A stretch of DNA of 64,000 nucleotides, taken from assembly GCA_963978895.1 (NCBI GenBank), contig OZ022241.1:14935856-14999855 (forward strand), in the 5' to 3' direction. The notes under the pieces are model-generated. The model had not been told where the DNA came from and did no database searches. It saw nothing but the letters and a program-made list of their open reading frames with translations. The first letter of the stretch is position 1. Each line of letters opens with the position of its first letter. Positions 26,891 through 37,560 of this stretch are shown in pieces. A program made the translations under genes and the position numbers. The DNA is from Erpobdella octoculata. Lineage: Eukaryota > Annelida > Clitellata > Hirudinida > Erpobdellidae.

Positions 26891-27718
26891 TTCTGCAGAT
26901 TTTCCAGCTAGTAACTATTTTTAATATTTCTATTTTTTAAGACCTTGAGTTCAACTCTAATCTCTAAAACATTGGATTTATTGACCTAATTTTTCAACTT
27001 TTTCAACGAGAGTTTCACGTATCAAAGCACGGCTAAAATGTTGCAAAATGCTGCCATTTTTTATATGCATGGTGATATCTCAGTTTGTTTATTTCCTGAC
27101 ATTCTACTGTTTTGTGCCCAGTATAACGCCAGAGATGCTAAAACATCAACTATCCACCTCTCAAGGTTGTTTTTCCGGTTTAGACATACTTGGGCTGGGA
27201 AACGGAAAAGATGCCTGAAGTTGGGCAAAGGCAAAGCAGCTGAATCATTTTTCTATCTTTTGCTTGAGTTTTGCTGAAAAGATCAAGCAAAAACTCGTGT
27301 TCGATGCTTGAAGGTCTTGGCATGCCTCTATGTCAGTCTATGTAAATGTGATTTAGCCTTGAAAAATGTCCTCACTAAATGAATTTCGAATAATTCGTCA
27401 GCTGATTCATACTACATACCACCTTAATAGATCCAAAGGGATTATTTTACATAACCGATCGGACACAAAATAATATTTATTTGTTAATTTAAAACTTCAG
27501 GGGTTTTTTATTTTGATAAATAATGGGTAATTAGCGTTGAATTGGTCAAATCTTTTTTTCGTATGACTGCAAAGAAGCTTTGTTGCGGCACGTGATTAAT
27601 GCTAATGACATTCAAAGGTGTGGGTACACTTGAGAGATTTCCTTAAAGAACATAAATGGTGGTTAAAGATTAAAGTGGACAATAATGATGCTGAGGTCAG
27701 TAGTGGCTGTTTTTGAGA
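26891..27718. other. Intergenic DNA
   Basis: One 79-codon + frame (27038-27277) ends in a stop and shows no motif; nothing else is recognised. Confidence 0.45.
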
Positions 27719-28060
<342 letters not shown>

Positions 28061-28854
28061 GTGATGCGATTGATGGTAACTATGACAGCGATTAACTATG
28101 AATATAATGACAACGGTTTGATTAAATAGTTTTATGACGATGGGAATGACACAACTGCGGTGACGAATGATGATTGGTTGGCGCCACAAAGCGAATTATT
28201 TACTCAAAAATGAAAAAAGTCAATTTTTAGTGAACCACAAAGAAGATTCGTGCAATTTTACTTTTTTTCTTCTTCACCTCTTTTTCTTTCTCATTTTTCA
28301 ATTATTAATCCCTTTTTTAAAGTCCACTAAAAGTTTCAATTTTCTGAGTGGATCTTGCTTACTTCCGCTTCTTAGATATCCTTGAAGCGATCCCACATGT
28401 TAATTTTTTATCGCACATTTTCTTTCCCACTCTCATTAAAAATGATTCTTATAGCGCATCCTTTATCATTTTCTCTCCAAAAAACAAATATTTGGGTCTG
28501 CTTCCTCCTCATTAAAATTTTTCATGGCGTTGAATGGAAACCACAACAGCAGATATTTAACTCAACCCAACAAACTGGTTTGATCGTAATCGGAAATTTT
28601 TACTTAACCTGGAACTGGAATTCCATGTTTTGCAACACGAGAGAAATTTTGTGTTTAGTTTATGAGTAAAATTGGATCGAATTGTGTTTAGTTGTTCTGA
28701 TGTTGGACAGGTAAACGCTGTACACAATGAAAATTTGAAAATTAGTTTAAAAGAATGCTTTTAAATTAATGTTGACAGTGTTTCACAATTGAAAAATAAA
28801 CTTTAAAAATACTTCATCAAATCACAAAACCGAAAAAAAAAACATAAAAACATT

Positions 28855-29106
28855 ATATTGGAAATTCTTATATTTTGAATTTGTTGTTATTTAGAACAAA
28901 GATCAAACAGTTTTTAAAAATTAAAATAACTTTTTTAAAATTTTATTAGATGAACTGTCATAAGAAAAGAGTCTATTTATGTTTATTTTGATGACGGACA
29001 GTTTCTAAATTTTTACATCCAAGATTTTTTCACAAGAAAGAAAGAAAGAAAGCAGCAAACAAGAAAATAGCAAATAAGACTGGCATGGAAGTTAATAGTA
29101 AGAATT
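28855..29106 (+). repeat. Family A-like repeat, diverged copy
   Basis: Block order resembles family A: an A/T-rich centre, a phrase like ttattagatgaactgtcataag, then agcaaacaagaaaatagcaa and gactggcatggaagttaata. It is more decayed than the copies at 14.8 and 44.6 kb. From 28061 to 28854 no gene is recognised. Confidence 0.45.
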
Positions 29107-29244
29107 TAAAACTGTTACACCTGTGATACAAGCCCCCCCACCCCACCACCTCCATGTACAAAAGTTCAATTAATTCGCTAAAAGTTAACCTGCCCTTGTC
29201 AAATAAAATTAGAGAGGGCGTTGTGCGACTTCCAATTAACAAAT

Positions 29245-29323
<79 letters not shown>
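29245..29323. repeat. (GA)n microsatellite
   Basis: About 78 bp of uninterrupted GA. Minus frames reading SLSLSL are artefacts. Confidence 0.95.
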
Positions 29324-29324
<1 letters not shown>

Positions 29325-29374
29325 AAAGTTTAAGGAGACTTTCCATAGTTATTTTGGTTTCTATAACAATAACG

Positions 29375-29422
29375 TTAAGGTTAGGGTCAGGGTTAGGATT
29401 AGGGTTAGAGTTAGGGTTAGAT
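29375..29422 (+). repeat. Interstitial telomere-like (TTAGGG) repeats
   Basis: Eight consecutive hexamer-like units: gttaag, gttagg, gtcagg, gttagg, attagg, gttaga, gttagg and gttag. Four match the TTAGGG telomere unit and the rest differ by one base. The tract begins ~50 bp after the GA run. Confidence 0.85.
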
Positions 29423-29609
29423 AACAACTAACCCATACATCGAGTTAAATTTATGAATTTTGATTTCATATGAAAGAAATAAACAACGGTTGTTTTGGAT
29501 TCAAAAATTTTAGTTCGTTGACTCAGATAAAGAGACAAATAAAAGTATTTTTTTTAAATTTATTTTTTATCTTTACTTTTTTAAATATTGTGTCAATTGT
29601 TGACAACAG

Positions 29610-30951
29610 AGGCTCCGTAATGAATGCTTCCAAAAGACTTCTACCTCGCCCATCACTGATTGGGGGTCTGAATAATGGTTCAAGAATCACTTATGGTCGT
29701 CATCTAACCAGTGAAGAAATTCCGCTTAACAGTTTTAAAACTTCAGGTTTGTGTTTTATAGATATCCAATTCTTCTTTTAAAAAATTTCAGTGTCACTTT
29801 ACGAAATGCTTCCTCCAAAGCTTAATGGCGTCAGTTTATAGCCATCCATCACAAATAATTCAATCATATATCTTCATTTTCATTATTATTCTTCTTATTA
29901 TTATTAATACCACTAAAAAACAGCTTCTTACGCCAAAGACTGTGACATCATGTGTCAGAATCCGTGCAAGCGAATCATCCACCATCGCATGATGGCCACA
30001 GTTCTGGACGAAAAGAAATCCAAATGGTGAGTTACATTCTTATTCAAATGGCAACTTATAGACGCATGAGATTTTACAAACGCCTTCGAAGATCAACTCG
30101 GAGTTGATCCGTTTATGGATTGGGACCACAAAAGGCAATAAATTGTGAGAGGCGGATGGGAGGGAGATTATTGTCTTGAAAGAAGTTTTGCTCGGTCAAG
30201 AGATATCAAAAAAGTATTTTAAATCGTTAAAATCCTCAATAAAAAAAATCTTTCCGATGTATGCAAAAAAGTTCTTTAAGATTGGAGAATTAAAAATACA
30301 ATCACAAGCAAGATAATATAATAAGCAAATAAAACACAAATACGCAACGAGACAGAACGACTGACTCATCGAAAGATTGTCAATACTCTGTTGACCTATT
30401 TTCTTTATTTATTAAAACCTTTTTACGCCTAATAAAATAATTTCCCATCAAATGTTTGCTTCGGATTAGATTGCCAACACAGCTTCCCAGCAATTCATTC
30501 CCTTCAAAGGAGAGTCTGGCTTAATAAGACGCGCCCTCTGTCTGGTATCCCAGCAACAATGGTGGAGTGATATTTCAATTGTCAACACGGATTGTTATTC
30601 GATTCCCGTTCACTATTTGCCCTAATAGAATTATACTGGGCAATTAATAAACTGTTGAATTTTTCAAACAGTGCATTTACAAAAGGAGAATATATATATT
30701 TATATTCTTAAAATATTTCGGCGTTAAATGTTCATTGTAATAGACTCCATTAAAAACATAGCCCGTTTGGCATTCAAAAGTTTTTTTAAAAGTAGACGAC
30801 GTTGATGATCGTGCGCTGTTCACACTTTGTTTCTTTTATTTTTTATTTTGAATTCCACAGACCTGCCTTTATCTTCTGTTGTTGTAGTTTTGGCGTTTTT
30901 GGATTCGCGCGACGTACGCTGGCAAGCTGGTGTGATGATGATGATACTTAA
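29610..30951 (+). CDS. Tentative three-exon gene, small cysteine-containing protein (5'-incomplete)
   Basis: Proposed exons: up to 29746 (start at an AG at 29608-29609 or further upstream), 29924-30026 and 30888-30951. Each junction has GT-AG ends and the phases fit (1, then 2). The frame stays open across both introns and ends at TAA 30949-30951. The product contains RLLPRPSLIGGLNN, then ASYAKDCDIMCQNPCKRIIH from exon 2, and CFGVFGFARRTLASWCDDDD from exon 3. That is five cysteines, three as CxxxCxxxC. If exon 1 is not spliced at its 5' side, the frame continues upstream into a hydrophobic stretch (VFFLNLFFIFTFLNIV), a possible signal or anchor segment. I recognise no family; a cysteine-rich loop of a channel or a secreted peptide are guesses. 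The acceptor of exon 3 has a good pyrimidine tract. Confidence 0.38.
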
Positions 30952-31539
30952 TATTCTTTAGTAAACAATTAGTGTAATTTTATTTATTCAGTTACGTTTG
31001 TCTTAAAGGTATTGCTTTAAATTCTAATTCGTAATTTCTAAATAATCTTCTCGTTTTAAAAATGTTTCATTTTCCTTCATTGCATCGTGTTTTATGTTAA
31101 AGGATTCTGAAGATGGCTTTGCCGAGCAGTTAACATTATTTTATTTAATAAATTAATGAAAATCTATGTCTCAAATCGTTAAAATAACATAAGACGTCTT
31201 AAAGGACTGTTAAAAAGAGTTTTTGAATGCCAAGTGGGTTATGGTTTTCAATGAATGCGAGAGTTAAACAGCTGATTTTGTCATTAAATTAACCAGCGAT
31301 TTAAAATAACTATATTAATTGAAAATCGAAGAAGAATTTTGTGAGAAAATAACACATGGTGAACATTTCTCTTTCCTTCTTCAACAACTTTATGCTTTCC
31401 ACAATCTACTTCGGTGACTAAAATGTTTTTATAAACATCATAATCATCATATTATTCCATTTCATAGATACTTTTGCTGACAAAAACTTATTAAAAAAAA
31501 TAACAGATGACTTATATCTAAAAAAGTTAATATTATATA
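30952..31539. other. AT-rich intergenic DNA
   Basis: No gene is recognised. An AATAAA lies near 31146 and could serve the preceding tentative gene. Confidence 0.4.
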
Positions 31540-31547
31540 GAAAATAG

Positions 31548-32450
31548 GGTGTCCGGACAATTCGTCGCAGGACAATTTGTCGCGGACAGTTCGTCGCGGA
31601 CAATTCGTCGCAGGACAATTCGTCGCGGACAATTCGTTGCAGAAAAACGGACAATTCGGCGCAGACAATTTGTCGCGGACAATTTGTCGCTGAAAAACAA
31701 ACATTTTGGCGAGGACAATTCGTCGCGGATAATTTGTCGCGCACAAATTTTTGCAAAAAACGGGCATTTGTTAATTAATAGTTACTATATTTGTTATGTA
31801 TTGCTGAATCTTCAAAATAATACCAAAAATAATAATTCCAAAAAAGCTAAAATCCCTTATGACAGATCTTCGGCTCACCTGTCTCTGCACTATTTACTTG
31901 TGACACACTCTTTCTTCCTCGGTGTGTACGTAATGAATGAATGAATGGCTTTTTAATTATTATCAAGTGTTGATAGATTAGAATATTAAGATCTTAATTT
32001 AAATTGCTATCTTTTCTTTTAAATAAAAAAGATAGCAATTTAACACAAACACATGTTAGCAACAATTAATTTATTAATCTGCATCCCCGCAAATAATCAA
32101 TTGATGATCGATTCTCATAATCCATCACAACAGTATGCAATCGACAATCCAAATCTTGATATTTTTTTTTCTTCAGAGCAAGACTTTCACCTGCAAGCAT
32201 ACGCTCAACCTTCATTTTGTTGATTTTTTGTTCTTTTCGTAGTTTCACAATTTGGACCACCCGTGCAAATGCATTGTGCTATCCTTCAACTGCGTTGTTA
32301 GTAAAAGGAAAGATTTCACGCACAGCTTTGTAGCAGTCCCAGTTTGGTTAGCGACGAATTGTCCTGCGACGAAATGTCCGTGACAAACTGTCCGTTTTTT
32401 GCGATAAATTGTCCGCGACGAATTGTCCTGCGACGAATTGTCCTAGAACC
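31548..32450 (-). mobile_element. Deleted Mutator-like (MULE) element with repetitive long ends
   Basis: Both ends consist of head-to-tail copies of a 14-15 bp motif, ggacaattcgtcgcg. The left end (31548-31755) has about twelve units. The right end (32349-32450) carries the inverted version. The outer ends align as GGT...GGACAATTCGTCGCAGGA. An 8 bp duplication, GAAAATAG, flanks the element (31540-31547 and 32451-32458), which fits the 8-9 bp of Mutator-like elements. On the minus strand about 32060-32340 encodes the end of a MULE-type transposase: TNNAVEG, NAFARVVQIVKLRKEQ, KKKKYQDLDCRL and DYENRSSIDYLRG. One stop interrupts NAVEG-stop-HNAF. The catalytic part is deleted. Confidence 0.85.
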
Positions 32451-32807
32451 GAAAATAGTATTCGTGTTTGATTTTGTGTGTGTGAATGTGAATAAAAAAT
32501 AGGAGAGTGCTTAGTAAATAATTATCGAATAATCTTTACGCTGAGGAAAGGTAAATTAATTAAAAATGCAAAATTTTAAATTTTCATCACTAAAGTGGTA
32601 AAAATATTAAAAGATCACTGAGCTCCATGATTGAAATGAAAGGAGAGAAAGATGCATTTGTTAGCCTTGCTTTTATAATTTATTGTACCTGGTACTGGTT
32701 ATATAAAGTTACATCTGCGGCAACAACTTGTAGATTAAAGTCTTATGAAATGTTAATATAAAAAAATTTACAGCAGCAAAGGCGTTCCACATACAAAAAC
32801 AGATAAC

Positions 32808-33112
32808 ACCGACGTTGCCCGGGGTTTTAGAGGTTTACCTAATGCGTTTCTTTTTTGCTCCAGTTTCCTTCCCGCTTGCGCTCCCGCTCCCGGTCGTTAT
32901 CCGTTCCCTGTCGCTTTCCCGCTTATTTTTTCGCTCTCAGTTTCCCCCTCCCTAGATCCAATTCTACATACATACATACATACATACATACATACATACA
33001 TACATACATACATACATACATACATACATACATACATACATACATACATACATACATACATACATACATACATACATACATACATACATACATACATACA
33101 TACATACATACA

Positions 33113-33146
<34 letters not shown>

Positions 33147-33338
33147 CATACATACATAGATAAATACACACACATACATACTTAGATAAATATATAGATT
33201 TATAGTTCCCGCTCGCTCACCCGCTCCGCTCATTTTGTGACGGATTTCAAATTTTTTTTCTCTATATTTGATTCCCCTTGACTCTCATGGTTGTGTGAAA
33301 ATTTCATTATGATCGGATGAATGGTGTAGCAATGCATA
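32808..33338 (+). repeat. Family C repeat, copy 2, split by a (TACA)n tract
   Basis: It starts gttgcccggggttttagagg and continues with C/T-rich cccgctcccggtcg phrases. It is interrupted at 32965-33170 by about 200 bp of TACA repeats, then resumes with cccgctccgctcattttgtg and the conserved tail ending gtagcaatgcataaa. From 32459 to 32807 no feature is seen. All YVCM/YIHT frames through the tract are artefacts. Confidence 0.8.
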
Positions 33339-33339
33339 A

Positions 33340-33600
33340 ATAGGTTTTTTTAATGTTTGTCTCTTTTTCTCAGGTTTTCTTCCCCGTTTGCTTTCCCGTT
33401 CCCGGTCGCTTTCCCGTTCCCGGTCGTTTTTCCGTTCTCAGTCGCTTTCCAGTTCCCGGACGCTTTTTCCGTTCCAGCTCACGCTTGCTCTCCAGTTCCC
33501 GCTCACGCTTGCTCTCCAGTTCCCGCTCACGCTTGCTCTCCTGTTTCCGTTCTCGCTCATTTTTTATATTCTTTCCTAACTTCTTTTAGCCCTTCAAAAC
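33340..33600 (+). repeat. Family C repeat, copy 3 (partial)
   Basis: It directly follows copy 2: aatgtttgtctctttttctc, then repeated 18 bp units cccgttcccggtcgcttt and gctcacgcttgctctccagt. It lacks the conserved tail. From 33601 to 34030 nothing else is recognised. Confidence 0.75.
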
Positions 33601-34040
33601 CTAAAAAGGATTTGCTAAAACTGGCTAAAACTTGCTTGAAGCCTTCAAACGTTGTTACGTAAACTAAATATGAATTCTATTACGCAATTACCAATTAACG
33701 CAACTATTAAAAATAAATAACCAAGATTCAGACTATTCGGATTATTAAATAACCAAGATTCACTAAATAACGTATTCGGTTGAATTTTAATTGTAATTAT
33801 TATTAATAAATAAAATAACAAAAAAGTTCTATATTTATGTTAACATTTATTTAATTAATAAGTCCGCGATCAGCATTTTACCCACCCCGACGCGTTTCAA
33901 TACTAGCAGATTACGCATTGTATATTCTTCGAAATAAGGTGATCCAGGCCGAATTTTTCAAAACCGTTTTTAATGAGCACCTAAAACTCAAGAGAAAGAT
34001 ATGTTCCAAATTTCATTACAATCCATTCAGTGGTTTTTTT

Positions 34041-34113
34041 CGATTTCGTGATGAGTCAGTCAGTGGTGTTTGAGTTTTATATATAATACCACTGACTGAA
34101 TCATCACGAAATC

Positions 34114-34163
<50 letters not shown>
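34041..34163. repeat. 27 bp inverted repeat followed by (TA)n
   Basis: Arms at 34041-34067 (cgatttcgtgatgagtcagt plus cagtggt) and 34087-34113 pair with one mismatch in 27 around a 19 nt centre. The right arm abuts a TA tract at 34115-34163. Confidence 0.85.
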
Positions 34164-34167
<4 letters not shown>

Positions 34168-34398
34168 GACGGTTTTTAAAAGAACAATTGTTTTCCAATC
34201 CCAATGTAATCTTGACGACGCGTTTTATCACGAGACCAATCAATTCATACATTTCAATGATCTTTTTCTTCTGCTTTCTAACAAATGACGACATTGACTT
34301 AGAAACGCAAGCGTGCCCGGGAAGCGAGGACGATGTAAACTGCAACATGAGATAAAAACAGGCTAGTAATTAATATGACACCAGATGATATGTAAGAT

Positions 34399-34681
34399 AA
34401 AAGAAGAAGAAGAAGAAGAAGAAGAAGAAGAAGAAGAAGAAGAAGAAGAAGAAGAAGAAGAAGAAGAAGAAGAAGAAGAAGAAGAAGAAGAAGAAGAAGA
34501 AGAAGAAGAAGAAGAAGAAGAAGAAGAAGAAGAAGAAGAAGAAGAAGAAGAAGAAGAAGAAGAAGAAGAAGAAGAAGAAGAAGAAGAAGAAGAAGAAGAA
34601 GAAGAAGAAGAAGAAGAAGAAGAAGAAGAAGAAGAAGAAGAAGAAGAAGAAGAAGAAGAAGAAGAAGAAGAAGAAGAAGAA

Positions 34682-34728
<47 letters not shown>

Positions 34729-34759
34729 AGAAGAAGAAGAAGAAGAAGAAGAAGAAGAG
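34399..34759. repeat. (GAA)n microsatellite, ~360 bp
   Basis: About 120 GAA triplets with one interruption (gaggaa near 34703). Long poly-Glu, poly-Ser and poly-Leu frames are artefacts. 34760-35484 downstream holds no recognised gene. Confidence 0.95.
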
Positions 34760-35484
34760 AAAGTGGATGTAACATTTTTAATTTCTTCAATAAGATGGAT
34801 GTTTGCAGCAGATGCATTGAGCATTGGACATGTTTTCTTTGCTCATTCTATCTCTTATTTTATTTTTTTCTTTCACCCTGTTTCTATCTTTTCCTCTCTC
34901 TTTCTCTCACCCCATTCACCATACCATTACCACTTTTATGACATCATTACCAGGCTGGCTGAACGGCATCGTTATCATCACCACCTCATCAGGCCTCCCG
35001 TGGGGCTGCAAGCTTCAATTCTTCTTGACAAAATACATCGACTCGATTGTAGCATAAAAAGGACACTTCACAATATGAACCACTTCAACACGAGAAACAG
35101 AAATTATTTCATAATGCGACGAAAAACAAGAATTTCAAGTCAGGAAATTATACTAGCGTATGTGTTTCCTGTCCAACCTATGACGTCATGATTATTTTGC
35201 ATATGGGGCCTATGGGGGTGGTTTGGGGAGACCAAAATCTTACCAAATTATTTTTTGAAAACAAAAAACAAAAAATTTCATAAAAAATGTAGGTGAAAGA
35301 GGAATGATTTTATTAATGTATTAAAGGTAAGTTGAAGAGCAGAAAGAATGAGTGAAATGTTTTAGTTAGAAATCAATGAATCTTATGAAGATCGTTCAAC
35401 AGAAATTTTATAAAAAAAAATTATTTTACGCTTATTTTTTTTATTTATATTTATGAAATATTGCATACTCTCTTTTTTAATTAC

Positions 35485-35735
35485 AAACTTTTATTCAACT
35501 TACAATCTCTGTTTGTGTGTGGCTTTCTCTGTACGCAAATCTTGCAAGTAAAATTTAACCGGCTTTTTGATTAGCTAAGAAGCTGAAACTTTCAGCATAT
35601 CGTTGGATGACAATACATGATTCAATAAAAAAAACTTAATTTGAATATCTTTCGTATTTCTAAATCGAGTGTATTTGAAATTAAAGTTTGTGTTATAAAA
35701 CTCGTTTTTTCCTTCACTTGTTAAAGCATTTAATT
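35485..35735 (+). repeat. Dispersed repeat family B, copy 1
   Basis: Shared with 58565-58835: acaatctctgtttgtgtgtg, tggctttctctgtacgcaaa, tttaaccggctttttgatta, agctgaaactttcagcatat, ttggatgacaatacatgatt and tctaaatcgagtgtatttga occur in the same order. Non-coding. Confidence 0.8.
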
Positions 35736-36059
35736 ACAAGCATTAAACATGGAATATCGTTTTGCGACGAGAAAAAGCAATCTTAGTTGTATTCGATAAA
35801 AATTTTCCATATGAAGTGGATTTTTTTTGTAAAGCGATTTCAAAGTGCTGAGTTATAAAAAACGCTGCTAAAAAATTTTTTGGTTGATTAAAATCAAAAA
35901 AAGTTATTTTTCATTATTTAATAAGCAGATGCACAAACGCTCGTTAACAGGTGCACCGTAATGTAAATGTATAAATAAATGCCAGCTTCGTGGTACTGTT
36001 GGTCTATTATTGAATGCGAAACTCTCAAACAAAACATACAGCAACTCCTAATTGATTTC

Positions 36060-36250
36060 ATCATCACTATTTTGTCCTAATTTAAGTAACCATCGTCATC
36101 ATTCTAATCAGATTTATCATCATCACCATCAGCATCATGGCCACTAAAGTTATTATTATATTTGTCATCATCATCATCGTCGTCGTCGTCGTAGTCATCA
36201 TCATCATCATCAACAACAACAATATCATTACTACCACCGTTTCAACCTGC
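36060..36250. repeat. Imperfect (CAT)n microsatellite
   Basis: CAT/CGT/CAA triplets on the + strand. 35736-36059 and 36251-36922 contain no recognised gene. Confidence 0.85.
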
Positions 36251-36927
36251 AGACCACCCATACAGTGAACTTGATTAGATTGTTGAAGTTGCTGAGGAAA
36301 CGAAGATATTTGAAATGGCTTGTGTAACACGACGACATAGTACTATACTATCATATACATACATACATGCCGGTGGTGCTTCGTCAATTTCCTACGTTCA
36401 ATTTACAAACATCTGATTTGAATCAGTGCGCCTGCGCATATCTAATCGCACCTAAAACGACCAAAAATTTCTTATTTTTTGTTTATTTTTATTAAATTTT
36501 TGCAATCATTCCATCCGTTAGTAAAATATTTTCTCTTTTGCTCCATCTTATCTTTACGCTGTCATAGATTCTTCTGTTTTGGATGAATAACTTCTAAGTA
36601 CACTCGCTCAAACCCTTCTTTTATACCTTTGCTAATAAAACTTCAAAATTATTTCTTCATAGTTTGTGTTGGAAAAAGTTCTGTAAGTCATGCAATACTA
36701 AAAAGTACGTTATTTCAGTTTGCGAAAAGCCAGTTTTTTCGTATTTTTATATTAAACTGGTTTATTTTATTTTTGACCATCTTATTCTCATCCAAAGTTT
36801 CTAAGAATATATACATAGACCAGCAGAAATATTTGAAAATTTGGAACAAAGTTTTTGATTTAAAGAACATCAGGTTTAAAATTTTACCGATGACAATCAA
36901 TTTTATTATTGTTAGACTCATACAAAT

Positions 36928-37531
36928 TGTAAACGTAGAGGAATATGCTTTCTAGCGATTCGTAACGTTAAAGTCGAAGTTATTTATAACACAATATTTC
37001 TCGAATTTATTTTAACTTTATTATTCTTCCTTGAATATATTCCTTTTCTTGACTCTAAACTGAATTATATCACTTTGCAGAAGTTAACCCGGTTCTGACA
37101 AATCTTTTTATAATTCCAATTTCTCTCCATACAACCTTACTTTTTTTCTATTGAGGACCACAAAAAGGAAAAGGACCAATACCAATTATATATATATACA
37201 TATATATACATACATATATATATACATATATATATATACATATACATACATCCATCCATGTATATATACACTCAAACACACATATACATATATATACATT
37301 AATGATACAAAAATTATACGCACACACAATGTCACAGGAGCACAAATATACATATATACATACATATACATATATATATACATATATATACACACATATA
37401 CACACACATACACACAGATACATTCATACATAAATGACTATTGTTTCAACACAACCAAAATATGCACACATAATAAAATAAAATAAACAAATACTATGAA
37501 AATACGTAAGATGAATCATCTTCATCTTACA
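36928..37531 (-). repeat. 3' LTR of the LTR retrotransposon
   Basis: 604 bp, TG...CA. Apart from a 9 bp difference it appears identical to the other LTR, including an internal TA/CA microsatellite at about 37187-37410. Near one edge gtaagatga and tcatcttac can form a 9 bp stem. Confidence 0.94.
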
Positions 37532-37533
37532 TA

Positions 37534-37544
37534 TCCCCCCTCTT
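37534..37544 (-). promoter_or_regulatory. Polypurine tract of the LTR retrotransposon
   Basis: AAGAGGGGGGA on the minus strand, two bases before the 3' LTR. Confidence 0.75.
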
Positions 37545-37560
37545 CGAAAAAAGAAACGCG

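Noticed and set aside
34385..35191. 268-codon frame beginning with poly-Glu
   Set aside because: GAA microsatellite read-through; the downstream part has no domain and no splice or start evidence.
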